The notes under the pieces were generated by a model, which saw only the letters and a list, made by a program, of their open reading frames with translations, was not told where the DNA came from and ran no database searches. Shown here one piece after another: positions 23,794 through 32,349 of a stretch of 64,000 nt of DNA (its first letter is position 1; each line of letters starts with the position of its first letter). A program made the position numbers and the translations under genes. Source of the stretch: JBBECE01 sp040881985 (GTDB taxonomy: Bacteria > Pseudomonadota > Alphaproteobacteria > Rhizobiales > Devosiaceae); NCBI GenBank assembly GCA_040881985.1, contig JBBECE010000010.1:76591-140590 (forward strand), in the 5' to 3' direction.

Positions 23794-24990
23794 TCAAAGA
23801 AAGCTCCTGCCGTGCCCGCCGGGGGCAAGCCCCAGCCATTTGGCGACCGATTCGCCGATGTCGGCGAAGGTTTCTCGCCCGCCGGCCGAAGCCGGGGCGA
23901 GGAATGCCGAATAGCAGAGCGCCGGAATTTGCTCGCGGGTGTGATCGGTACCGCGGAAGGTCGGATCGTTGCCGTGATCGGCGGTGAAGACGGCGAGATC
24001 ACCGGGGCTCATTGCGGCGACGAGTTCGGGGATGCGAGCGTCGAATTCCTCGAGCGCGTGCGCAAAGCCGGGCACGTCGCGGCGGTGGCCGAACTCGGTA
24101 TCGAAGTCGACGAAATTGGCAAACACCAGGTCCCCGGCAGTGGCCATGGCCAGCGCGTCGAGCGTCGCATCGAACATCGCCATGTTGCCGGCGGCCTTGA
24201 GCTTGTGGGTTATGCCGTGGCCGGCGAAAATGTCGGAAATCTTGCCGACCGCAAAAGTCTGGCGGCCGGCTGCTTTCACCCGGTCGAGGAGCGTCGGCTC
24301 AGGCGGGGGGACCGCGAAGTCGCGGCGGTTGTGGGTGCGCTTGAAGGTTGAGGCGGTCTCGCCCAGAAACGGGCGGGCGATGGTGCGGCCGATATTCAGC
24401 GGATCGCAAAGCTCGCGGGCGATCTTGCAGAGATCGTAGAGCCGCTCGAGGCCAAAATGCGTCTCGTGGGCGGCGATCTGGAAGACCGAATCGACCGAGG
24501 TGTAGCAGATGGGCTTGCCGGTCCTGACGCTCTCCTCGCCCAACTCCTCGATGATTGTGGTGCCCGACGCGTGCTTGTTGCCAAGAATGCCGGGCAGCTT
24601 GCCACGCTCGATCAGGGTATCGGTGAGCGATTTCGGGAAGGCGGGGACCGTGTTGGGGAAATAGCCCCAGTCCCACGGGACGGGAACCCCGGCGATTTCC
24701 CAATGGCCGGACGGGGTGTCCTTGCCCGTCGAGACTTCGCGGCAATAGGCCCAGACGCCGGTGCGGTGGATGCGGGAAAGGCCGGGCGGAAGGTTGCCGG
24801 TTGACCCTTCGCAGGCAAGGCCAAGCCCGAGCCCGTCGAGATTGGGGAGTGAAAGCGGGCCGGAACGGAGCCCGGCGCGGTCGCCGTCCGCTCGCGCGCA
24901 GGCCTCGGCGATGTGCGGGATGGTCGCGGCGCCGGTGTCGCCGAATTTTTCGGCGTCGGGGGCCCCGCCGATGCCGGCTGAATCGAGCAC
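23794..24990 (-). CDS. deoB: phosphopentomutase
   Basis: Interconverts (deoxy)ribose 1- and 5-phosphate with Mn2+; alkaline-phosphatase superfamily. From the GTG used here it reads VLDSAGIGGAPDAEKFGD; metal ligands are visible in LDSAGIGG, FVDFDTEFGHRRD and FTADHGNDPTFRGTDHTRE. The family normally has about seven more N-terminal residues. These are encoded in frame (PRAIIC, back to 25008) but preceded by ATA, with CTG before that, at the overlap with the deoA TGA. The true start may therefore be a rare ATA or CTG at 25011-25014. Confidence 0.93.
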   Translation of the reverse strand: MLDSAGIGGAPDAEKFGDTGAATIPHIAEACARADGDRAGLRSGPLSLPNLDGLGLGLACEGSTGNLPPGLSRIHRTGVWAYCREVSTGKDTPSGHWEIAGVPVPWDWGYFPNTVPAFPKSLTDTLIERGKLPGILGNKHASGTTIIEELGEESVRTGKPICYTSVDSVFQIAAHETHFGLERLYDLCKIARELCDPLNIGRTIARPFLGETASTFKRTHNRRDFAVPPPEPTLLDRVKAAGRQTFAVGKISDIFAGHGITHKLKAAGNMAMFDATLDALAMATAGDLVFANFVDFDTEFGHRRDVPGFAHALEEFDARIPELVAAMSPGDLAVFTADHGNDPTFRGTDHTREQIPALCYSAFLAPASAGGRETFADIGESVAKWLGLAPGGHGRSFL

Positions 24991-25010
24991 GCAAATGATG
25001 GCGCGGGGTA

Positions 25011-26339
25011 TCAGGGGAAGGCCTTTGGCATCAATTCCTCGAGGATCAGGAGGTTCTGACGCGCCGACGCGCCGATCGAGTAGGCGGCGACGAGGCGCTT
25101 TTCGGCTTCGTCGGCTGAGGATTTGTCATTGGCGTGAAGGCGCGCGATCGGGGTCTTGCGGTCAATCCGGGCGCCGAGGCCGGCGAGCCGGTCGAAGCCG
25201 ACCGCGTGGTCGATCGCGTCGGACGACGCCCGGCGACCGCCCCCCAGGGCGACGACCGCCATGCCGACGGCACGGGTATCGATCGCGGCGACGGTCCCTT
25301 CGGCCCCGGCAAAGACATCGCGGACGATTTTCGCGGACTTGAGCTTTTTCGGATAGCTCTCGAGCAAGTCGGCGGGCCCGCCAAGGGCCTTGACCATTTT
25401 GGCGAATTTTTCGGCGGCGGCGCCGGCGGAGAGGGTCAGTGTCGCCCGTTCGCGGGCGCTGTCGAGTTTCACTTCGAGCCGGCCAAGCACCAGCGCCCGG
25501 GCGGCGAGTTCGATCGTCACCTGCCGGAGGCGCGGGTCCTGATGCTTGCCGGTGAGGAACTCGATGGCGTTGACGACTTCGAGCGCGTTGCCGGCGGCGG
25601 AGGCGAGCGGCTCGTTCATGTCGGTGATCAGCGCGCCGGTCGCGACCCCGGCGCCGTTGGCGACGTTAACGAGGCTTTCGGCCAGCGTCCGGGCGTCGGT
25701 CGCTGTCTGCATGAAGGCGCCGGAGCCGGCCTTGACGTCGAGGATCAGCGCGTCGGACCCGGCGGCGAGCTTCTTGGAGAGGATCGAGGCGGTGATCAGC
25801 GAGATATTCTCGACCGTCGCGGTGACGTCGCGGATGGCGTAGAGGACCTTGTCGGCGGGGGCTAGGTCGGCGGTCTGGCCGATGACGGCGCAGCCGACCG
25901 CCTTGACGGTGCGGCGGAAGAGGGCGCTGTCGGGATCGGTGTGGTAGCCGGGGATCGAGTCGAATTTGTCTACGGTGCCGCCGGTATGGCCGAGGCCGCG
26001 GCCGGAAATCATCGGCACATAGGCGCCGCACGCGGCGAGAATCGGGGCGAGGATCAGCGAGACATTGTCGCCGACCCCGCCGGTCGAATGCTTGTCGAGG
26101 ACCGGCCCGTCGAGATGCGACCAGTCGAGCACGGTGCCCGAATCGCGCATCGCCTCGGTCAGTGCGACGCGCTCGTCGAACGTCATGTCGCGGAAGAAGA
26201 CCGCCATGGCGAAGGCCGAAGCCTGTTCGGGCTTGACCTCGCCCGAGGTGAGCCCGGCGACGAAGGCGCGGATTTCGGCGGGCTCGAGCGCCTTGCCGTC
26301 GCGCTTTTTGGCGATGATCTCCTGGGGGAGGAAGAGCAA
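25011..26339 (-). CDS. deoA: thymidine phosphorylase
   Basis: Cleaves thymidine to thymine and deoxyribose 1-phosphate. The start chosen is a TTG giving MLFLPQEIIAKKRDG, which matches the family N-terminus, just after the stop of the dehydrogenase gene. Motifs: DKHSTGGVGDNVSLILAP (phosphate and substrate site) and the Gly-rich GRGLGHTGGTVDKFDSIPG. 442 residues, normal length. Fourth from the end of the operon; its TGA touches the deoB start region. Confidence 0.96.
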   Translation of the reverse strand: MLFLPQEIIAKKRDGKALEPAEIRAFVAGLTSGEVKPEQASAFAMAVFFRDMTFDERVALTEAMRDSGTVLDWSHLDGPVLDKHSTGGVGDNVSLILAPILAACGAYVPMISGRGLGHTGGTVDKFDSIPGYHTDPDSALFRRTVKAVGCAVIGQTADLAPADKVLYAIRDVTATVENISLITASILSKKLAAGSDALILDVKAGSGAFMQTATDARTLAESLVNVANGAGVATGALITDMNEPLASAAGNALEVVNAIEFLTGKHQDPRLRQVTIELAARALVLGRLEVKLDSARERATLTLSAGAAAEKFAKMVKALGGPADLLESYPKKLKSAKIVRDVFAGAEGTVAAIDTRAVGMAVVALGGGRRASSDAIDHAVGFDRLAGLGARIDRKTPIARLHANDKSSADEAEKRLVAAYSIGASARQNLLILEELMPKAFP

Positions 26340-26343
26340 CGGC

Positions 26344-28722
26344 TCAGGCCCCGTAGGGCACCCAGACATTCTTGATCTGGGTTGCCTTGTCGAGGAAGTA
26401 GCGCCCGCCGAGCTTTTGGGTCGAGGTCCAGTCGAAGGCGCGGCCGCGGCTGGTCCAGGTCTGCTTGAGATTGCCGATCGAGGCGCGCTCGATCTCTGCC
26501 GACCATTCGGACGGCCCAGCGAACCATATCGCGTCGACCCCGTCGTGCTCGGCCATGATTCTCGCCAGCGCCGGATTGTCGCCGGTGACGATGTTGACGA
26601 CCCCGGCGGGCACGTCCGAGGTCTCCAGGAGCTGATAGAAGTCGGTCATCGATAGCGGGTGCGGCTCGCAGGGGACGAGCACGACCGTATTGCCCATGGC
26701 GATGGCGGCGGCGAGCATGGTCAACGAAGCGAGGAGCGGGAATTCGTTCGGCGCGGCGATGCCGATGACCCCGATCGGCTCGACCATGGCGACGGTCATC
26801 GAGCGGGAGGGCGGGTTGTGGATGGCGCCGTCGACCTTGTCGGCCCAGCCGGCGAAGCCGAAGAGGCGCTCGATGGATAGATCCACTTCGCGGCGCGCTG
26901 CGGGGAGGCTCGCGCCGGTCATGGCGCGCAGGCGCTGGGCGAACTCGGCCTTCCGGTAGTCGAGATTTTCGGCAAGGAAGAAGAGAACCTGGGCCCTGAG
27001 ATGCGCATGGGTCGTCTGCCAGCCGAGCGCCTTGCGGGCGGCCTCCACAGCATTGCGGATGTCTTTGCGGTTGCCGTCGCCGACCTCCCCGACATGCGCA
27101 CCGTCCGGACCGGTGATCTTGCGGACGTAAGGGGCGTCGGGGCGCGACTGCTTGCCGCCGATATAATTTTTGGCGGTGCGGTCGATCGTCCCTCGTCCTT
27201 CGACACGCTCGGGACGAGGGTGATGTGCGCGCATCGGGGAGGCGGGTTTCAGCGCCTTCTCCCAGGCGGGCTTGAGGTAGGCGGCGAGACCCTCACGGCC
27301 GCCTTCCCGGCCGAAGCCGGATTCGCGATAGCCGCCGAAACCGCACGAAGCGTCGAATTCGTTGGTGGTGTTGATCCAGACGACCCCGGCCTTGAGTTTT
27401 GGAGCGATGTCGAGAGCGACGTTGATATTCTCCGACCAGACCGTCGCGGCCAGCCCATAGCGGCTGTTGTTGGCGAGCGCCACGGCTTCCTCGGGGGTGC
27501 GGAAACTCATGGCGACGAGAACCGGGCCGAAGATTTCCTCTTGTACCAGCGTCGAGGACGGCGAGACGCCGGTGAACAGCGTCGGCTTGATGAAGCAGCC
27601 GCGCGCTGGCAACGCTCCCGGGGGCTGGAACTTGACCGCGCCCTCCTTCTCGCCTTTTGCCATCAACGCGTTGACGCGGTCGACCTGGATCGGGTCGACC
27701 ATGGCGCCGACATCGATCGCCTTGTCGAGCGGGTCGCCAACGCGCAGCGTTGACATGCGCTTCTTGAGCTTGGCGATGAATTTTTCTTCGGCGCTCTCCT
27801 GAATCAAAAGCCGCGAGCCGGCGCAGCAGACTTGGCCCTGATTGAACCAGATGGCGTCGACCAGGCCCTCGATGGCGCTGTCGAAATCGGCGTCGTCGAA
27901 GACGATGTAGGGCGACTTGCCGCCGAGCTCGAGGCTGAGACCCTTGCCGGAGCCGGCGGTCGCCTTGCGAATGGCCTTGCCGACCTCGGTCGAGCCGGTG
28001 AAGGCGATCTTGTCAACGTCGGGATGATCGACGAGCGCCGCCCCGCTTCGGCCGTCGCCGGTGACGATGTTGACGACGCCCGGCGGCAGTCCGATCTCGC
28101 GGCAAATCTCGGCAAACAAAAGCGCCGTGAGCGAGGTGAATTCGGCGGGCTTGAGGACGACCGTGTTGCCGGCGGCGAGCGCCGGGGCGATCTTCCACGA
28201 CAGCATCATGAACGGAAAGTTCCACGGGATGATCTGGCCGCAAACCCCGTAGGCGACGCGGCCGGGGAAAGTCTCGTCAAGCTGCTGGGCCCAGCCGGCG
28301 TGATGATAAAAATGCCGGGCGGCGAGCGGGATATCGATGTCGCGGCTTTCGCGGATCGGCTTACCGTTGTCGAGGGTCTCGAGCACCGCAAAGAGGCGCG
28401 ACTGCTTCTGGATCTGGCGGGCGAGCGCGTAAAGATATTTGGCGCGCTCGAAGCCGCTGAGCGCCTGCCACGGAGCTAGCGCGGCGCGGGCGGCTTTGAC
28501 GGCGCGGGAGATGTCGGCGGCCGAGGCTTGTGAGATTTGCGCCAGCTCCTCGCCGGTCGCGGGATTATGGCTTGCGAAGGCGTCGCGGGGCCGGGTGAAC
28601 TTGCCACCGATGAAATGGCCGAATTTGCGCCCGCGCGCATCGAGCCAGGCAATGGCGGGGGCGGGGGCCTCGGGGGCCGGGCCGTAGTCGAGCGACTCGA
28701 AAATCTGGGTGATTTCGTTCAT
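26344..28722 (-). CDS. two-domain aldehyde dehydrogenase, ALDH16-like
   Basis: 792 residues in two aldehyde dehydrogenase units. The first (about 30-490) is complete: Asn168 in PWNFP, Glu265 in LELGGKSP and catalytic Cys299 in NQGQVCCAGSR. The second (about 515-780) keeps an NAD-domain-like half (GIAAPNEFPLLASLTML, AMGNTVVLVP) but no catalytic Cys region, as in the C-terminal pseudo-domain of ALDH16. Residues 500-511 between them are encoded by a palindromic repeat. In this deo operon it may oxidise the acetaldehyde released by DeoC to acetate; that role is inferred from context. Confidence 0.88.
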   Translation of the reverse strand: MNEITQIFESLDYGPAPEAPAPAIAWLDARGRKFGHFIGGKFTRPRDAFASHNPATGEELAQISQASAADISRAVKAARAALAPWQALSGFERAKYLYALARQIQKQSRLFAVLETLDNGKPIRESRDIDIPLAARHFYHHAGWAQQLDETFPGRVAYGVCGQIIPWNFPFMMLSWKIAPALAAGNTVVLKPAEFTSLTALLFAEICREIGLPPGVVNIVTGDGRSGAALVDHPDVDKIAFTGSTEVGKAIRKATAGSGKGLSLELGGKSPYIVFDDADFDSAIEGLVDAIWFNQGQVCCAGSRLLIQESAEEKFIAKLKKRMSTLRVGDPLDKAIDVGAMVDPIQVDRVNALMAKGEKEGAVKFQPPGALPARGCFIKPTLFTGVSPSSTLVQEEIFGPVLVAMSFRTPEEAVALANNSRYGLAATVWSENINVALDIAPKLKAGVVWINTTNEFDASCGFGGYRESGFGREGGREGLAAYLKPAWEKALKPASPMRAHHPRPERVEGRGTIDRTAKNYIGGKQSRPDAPYVRKITGPDGAHVGEVGDGNRKDIRNAVEAARKALGWQTTHAHLRAQVLFFLAENLDYRKAEFAQRLRAMTGASLPAARREVDLSIERLFGFAGWADKVDGAIHNPPSRSMTVAMVEPIGVIGIAAPNEFPLLASLTMLAAAIAMGNTVVLVPCEPHPLSMTDFYQLLETSDVPAGVVNIVTGDNPALARIMAEHDGVDAIWFAGPSEWSAEIERASIGNLKQTWTSRGRAFDWTSTQKLGGRYFLDKATQIKNVWVPYGA
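27190..27220. repeat. palindromic repeat inside the ALDH16-like coding sequence
   Basis: CCCTCGTCC at 27190-27198 and its exact complement at 27212-27220 flank TTCGACACGCTC. This is the common alphaproteobacterial CTCGTCCTTCGA...CTCGGGACGAG intergenic element. Here it is translated in frame as a HHPRPERVEGRG-type peptide, the same peptide such elements give when they enter genes elsewhere. Confidence 0.8.
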
Positions 28723-28736
28723 TTCGCCTTTGGGGT

Positions 28737-29153
28737 CTAAACGTTCCGGTTGGTCAAGTCGCCAGTATCCGGTTCTGAACGGTTGACGGACTTAGGGGAT
28801 CGAAAACCGCGCGCCACCCAAAACAACCCCAATCCGACGAGGAACACAATCGTAGGCCAAGCGAACGTGCGAGCTGACCACTGTCCTATGACGTCCCTTG
28901 CGAGTCGATCGCGCGCTGCTTCCAATGCCAAATATTGACGCCACTCTAGCTGGCGATGGGTTTCCCACGGCGGCAACGGCGCCGCAGGCGGCACGATTGG
29001 ATCCCATCCTTTCCCTTCGCGGAACTCCACTTCGGTCTGCGGGCTCCCAAAAACGTCCGAGATCGACTGAACAGGGACGAACACCAGACTGGCAGTGATC
29101 CAGAAGGCAGAAAGAACGATCCACAGTCGTAGAAAACCTCTTGACCAGTTCAT
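28737..29153 (-). CDS. hypothetical protein with two membrane spans, compositionally unlike its neighbours
   Basis: 138 residues from the ATG at 29153, preceded by AGGGAA. One membrane helix near the N-terminus (LWIVLSAFWITASLVFVPV) and one near the C-terminus (AWPTIVFLVGLGLFWVARG) enclose a Trp/Pro/Glu-rich segment; RQYLALEAARDRLARDV looks helical. The layout resembles small membrane proteins scattered in rhizobial genomes, but I do not recognise a family. GC content is visibly lower than the flanking genes, suggesting insertion between deoC and the dehydrogenase gene. Confidence 0.65.
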   Translation of the reverse strand: MNWSRGFLRLWIVLSAFWITASLVFVPVQSISDVFGSPQTEVEFREGKGWDPIVPPAAPLPPWETHRQLEWRQYLALEAARDRLARDVIGQWSARTFAWPTIVFLVGLGLFWVARGFRSPKSVNRSEPDTGDLTNRNV

Positions 29154-29166
29154 TTCCCTACTTTGC

Positions 29167-30156
29167 CTAAGCCATCGGCATCCGGTAGTCCGCCGCATAG
29201 CGGCCGGTGGCGTTGTGCTCAAGCTGGCGCTCGATGTCGGTCAGGAGCGAGGAGGCGCCAAACCGAAACAGCGGCGGGGTCAGCCAATCGGTGCCGAGCT
29301 CGTCTTTCATCAGCGCCAAATAGGTGAGAGCGTCCTTGGCCGAGGCGATGCCGCCAGCGGGCTTGTAGCCGATCTCAATGCCGGTCTCGTCGTGGAACCA
29401 GCGGATCATCCGGACCATGGCAAGCGAGACGGGGAGCGTGGCGTTGACTTTCTCCTTGCCGGTCGAGGTCTTGATGAAATCGGCGCCGGCCTGCATGCAA
29501 ACGAGCGAGGCGCGGGCGACATTGTTGAGGGTCGCCAGATCGCCCGAGCCGACAATCGTCTTCATATGCGCGTCCCCGCAGGCGGCGCGGAAAGCTTTCA
29601 CCTCGCCGTAAAGCGCCTTCCAGTCGGCGTTGAGCACCTGATGACGCTCGATGACGATGTCGATTTCTTCGGCGCCGGCGCGGACCGAGGCCTCGATCTC
29701 GGCGAGGCGGGTCTTCAGCGGCATCAGGCCGGAGGGAAAGCCGGTTGAAACCGCCGCGACGGGAATTCCCGAGCCCTTCAGCGCCGCGACGGCGCTCGCA
29801 ACGAAAGCGTGGTAGACACAAACCGCGGCGGGGACGATGCGCAGTTTTTCGGCGCCGAGGGCAACGAGGATGTCCTGGCGCACCGGGCGGCGGGCCTTGG
29901 CGCAGAGACGCTCGACGCGGCCGGGCGTGTCATCGGAATTAAGGGTCGTCAGGTCGATCAGGGTGATGGCGCGCAGCAGCCAGGCGGCCTGCCACTGTTT
30001 CTTGACGGTGCGGCGAGTGCCAATGGTTGCGGCGCGGCGCTCAAGCGCGGTGCGGTTCATCCGGATCTGCCGTAGCCATCCGAGGTCGAGATCGAAGCCC
30101 GGATTGCGGGCGGGAAGCGAATCTTCCGCCTCGATGGGCACGGCTCTGAGACTCAT
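29167..30156 (-). CDS. deoC: deoxyribose-phosphate aldolase
   Basis: Splits 2-deoxyribose 5-phosphate into glyceraldehyde 3-phosphate and acetaldehyde. 329 residues, the longer DeoC type. The Schiff-base Lys is in GADFIKTSTGKEKVNATLP, the second active-site Lys in IEIGYKPAGGI, and the catalytic-Asp neighbourhood in AEEIDIVIERH. The ATG overlaps the punA stop (ATGA). DeoC forms the acetaldehyde that the nearby dehydrogenase could use. Confidence 0.95.
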   Translation of the reverse strand: MSLRAVPIEAEDSLPARNPGFDLDLGWLRQIRMNRTALERRAATIGTRRTVKKQWQAAWLLRAITLIDLTTLNSDDTPGRVERLCAKARRPVRQDILVALGAEKLRIVPAAVCVYHAFVASAVAALKGSGIPVAAVSTGFPSGLMPLKTRLAEIEASVRAGAEEIDIVIERHQVLNADWKALYGEVKAFRAACGDAHMKTIVGSGDLATLNNVARASLVCMQAGADFIKTSTGKEKVNATLPVSLAMVRMIRWFHDETGIEIGYKPAGGIASAKDALTYLALMKDELGTDWLTPPLFRFGASSLLTDIERQLEHNATGRYAADYRMPMA

Positions 30157-30956
30157 AGCTCCCTCACCAATCCGGCGATCAGCTTTTGCAGCTTTCCGGC
30201 GCCTTGCAGCGCCACCGCCTTGGTCTGTTCGTGGGAGATCGTCTCGCCGGGGTCGAGGCCCGCGCCGAAATTGGTGATCGACGAGCAGGCCCAGACCCGC
30301 AGTCCCAGAAACCGGCCGATAATCGCCTCGGGAACCGTCGACATGCCGACCGCGTTGGCGCCGAGGCGGATGGCCATCTGGATTTCGGCGGGCGTCTCGA
30401 ACGAGGGGCCGGAGTACCACATATAGACCCCCTCCCCAAGCGGCACGCCGAGGCTTGCAGCAATCTCCCGCGCCCTTTGTCGCAAGGCCGGGTCGTAGGC
30501 GTCAACCATGTTGACGAAGCGAGCGTCGGTCGGCTCCCCGATCAACGGGTTGGCGCCGGCATAGTTGAGGTGATCGCGGAGCATCATCAGATTGCCCGGC
30601 GGGATGGCGCGGTCGAGCGAGCCGGCGGAATTGGTGAGGAGGAGCGTTTTGGCGCCGAAGGCGGCGATTGTCTCCAGCGCCGGGCGCATGGCGGCGGAAT
30701 TGCCGTGCTCGTAATAATGCTCGCGGCCGGTGAGGATGGCGACGCGGCGGCCGGAGAGCCTGCCGACAAGCAAGTCGCTGCCGTGCCCCGAGACCCCGCC
30801 GCCGGGAAAACCCGGAAGGTCGGCGTAGGGGATGACCGAGCGGTCCTCGAGCGCCGCCCCGATCCCGGAAAGGCCCGAGCCGAGAACGAGCGCGGCCTCG
30901 ATCGGGGTCGCCCCGGCGCGGTTGCGGATCAGGGCAACGCCGGGCAGCGCGTTCAT
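30153..30956 (-). CDS. punA: purine nucleoside phosphorylase (trimeric type)
   Basis: Cleaves purine nucleosides with phosphate. 267 residues: VLGSGLSGIGA (phosphate loop), GREHYYEHGNS, LLLTNSAGSLD, and YMWYSGPSFETPAEI with the base-site residues. VGMSTVPEAIIGRFLGLRVWACSSITNFGAGL matches the PNP class that includes mammalian PNP and PunA. Overlaps cdd upstream and deoC downstream by 4 bases each. Confidence 0.95.
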   Translation of the reverse strand: MNALPGVALIRNRAGATPIEAALVLGSGLSGIGAALEDRSVIPYADLPGFPGGGVSGHGSDLLVGRLSGRRVAILTGREHYYEHGNSAAMRPALETIAAFGAKTLLLTNSAGSLDRAIPPGNLMMLRDHLNYAGANPLIGEPTDARFVNMVDAYDPALRQRAREIAASLGVPLGEGVYMWYSGPSFETPAEIQMAIRLGANAVGMSTVPEAIIGRFLGLRVWACSSITNFGAGLDPGETISHEQTKAVALQGAGKLQKLIAGLVREL

Positions 30957-31366
30957 CTGACGGCATCGAGATTATGCGGGCCGAAACTGTCGGGCAGCAG
31001 CTCGTCCGTGGTGTACGTCACGGTTCTGTCGGTCGCGTCGCCGGTGCAGACGATCCGGGTCTCCGGACCGGCAAATTCGCGAATCCGCTGGCGGCAGCCC
31101 CCGCAGGGGGTCACCGGCTCCCTGCCCGTTCCGATGACGAGGATGGTCGTGATGCGTTTGCCCCCGGCGGTGACCATCGCCGAGATTGCCGAGGCTTCGG
31201 CGCACGCGCCGACCGGATAGGCGGCGTTCTCGACATTGCAGCCGGCGTAGATGTTGCCGTCGTCGGCGAGGATCGCGACCCCGACCGGGAAATGCGAATA
31301 CGGCACGTGGGCGTTGGCGCGCGCCTTGCGGGCGGCTTCGAATAGCGCCTCGAGCATGGCGTCCAT
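30953..31366 (-). CDS. cdd: cytidine deaminase
   Basis: Deaminates cytidine and deoxycytidine. 137 residues, tetrameric type. Zinc and catalytic residues are in NAAYPVGACAEASAI (Cys and Glu; Cys replaces His as ligand in this class) and PCGGCRQRIREFA (Cys, Cys). The start at MDAMLEALFEAAR is chosen on homology. Lies eight bases after the permease gene and overlaps punA. Confidence 0.95.
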   Translation of the reverse strand: MDAMLEALFEAARKARANAHVPYSHFPVGVAILADDGNIYAGCNVENAAYPVGACAEASAISAMVTAGGKRITTILVIGTGREPVTPCGGCRQRIREFAGPETRIVCTGDATDRTVTYTTDELLPDSFGPHNLDAVR

Positions 31367-31373
31367 GCGGCCC

Positions 31374-32345
31374 CTAACTTTCCTTGACGTAGGGAACCCC
31401 GCCGGCCTTGGGGCCAATTGCCTTGCCGATGAAGCCGGCGAGCAAAACGACGGTCAGGATGTAAGGCAGGGCCTGGATCGCCTGAACCGGCACTTCCCCG
31501 ATCAGCGGCAGTTCCTCGCCCTGCAGGCGAATCTGCACCGCGTCGAGGAAGCCGAAAAGGAGGCATGTCCACATGGCCGGCCAGGGCCGCCATTTGGCGA
31601 AGATCAGCGCGGCAAGCGCGATGAAGCCCTTGCCGGCGCTCATATTGCTGCCGAAGCCCGACCCTTGGGCGATCGAGAGATAGGCCCCGGCGGCCCCGCA
31701 AAGGAGTCCGCAGATCATCACCGCCCGAAAGCGCAGCCAGTTGACGTGGACGCCCGCGGTGTCGACCGCGGTCGGGTTTTCCCCGACCGCCCGCAGACGC
31801 AACCCGAAGCGGGTTCGGAACAGTATCCAAGCGGTGAGCGGCACCATGGCAAAGGCGCCGTAAACGAGGAAATTATGCCCCGAGATCAGCTCGGAATAGA
31901 GCCCGCCAAGGATCGGGATGTCGTGGACCAGATCGGCAAAGGGCAAGTTGAGCGACTGGTAGCGGCCGCCTTCGTTGAGCGCCGGGGTGCGGCCGCCCTG
32001 ACTGTACCAGGCCTGGCCGAGAAGGGTCGTCAGCCCGGCGGCGAGAAAGTTGATGGCCACCCCGGAAATGATCTGGTTGCCCCTGAGGGTGATCGAGGCG
32101 GCGCCATGAATCAACGACATTCCCACCGAGACGCCCATGCCGGCGAGGAGCCCGAGCCAGGGCGAGCCGGTCTGGAAGGCAACGACCGCGGCGCCGAAAG
32201 CGCCGGCCAGCATCTTGCCTTCGAGGCCGATGTCAAAAACGCCGGAACGCTCGGAATATAGCCCGGCAAGGCAGGCGAGCAGCAGCGGCACCGACAGCCG
32301 AACGGTCGAATCGAGAATCTGGATGAAGGTGTCGAAGTATTCCAA
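31374..32345 (-). CDS. nucleoside ABC transporter permease (BMP-type system, second permease)
   Basis: 323 residues with about eight to nine membrane helices. The conserved segment GLYSERSGVFDIGLEGKMLAGAFGA and GENPTAVDTAGVHV (the coupling-helix region facing the ATPase) mark the YufQ-type inner-membrane subunit. It follows the other permease gene by four bases. Together with the ATPase and the binding protein it should import nucleosides for the enzymes encoded downstream. Confidence 0.93.
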   Translation of the reverse strand: MEYFDTFIQILDSTVRLSVPLLLACLAGLYSERSGVFDIGLEGKMLAGAFGAAVVAFQTGSPWLGLLAGMGVSVGMSLIHGAASITLRGNQIISGVAINFLAAGLTTLLGQAWYSQGGRTPALNEGGRYQSLNLPFADLVHDIPILGGLYSELISGHNFLVYGAFAMVPLTAWILFRTRFGLRLRAVGENPTAVDTAGVHVNWLRFRAVMICGLLCGAAGAYLSIAQGSGFGSNMSAGKGFIALAALIFAKWRPWPAMWTCLLFGFLDAVQIRLQGEELPLIGEVPVQAIQALPYILTVVLLAGFIGKAIGPKAGGVPYVKES

Positions 32346-32349
32346 GGGG

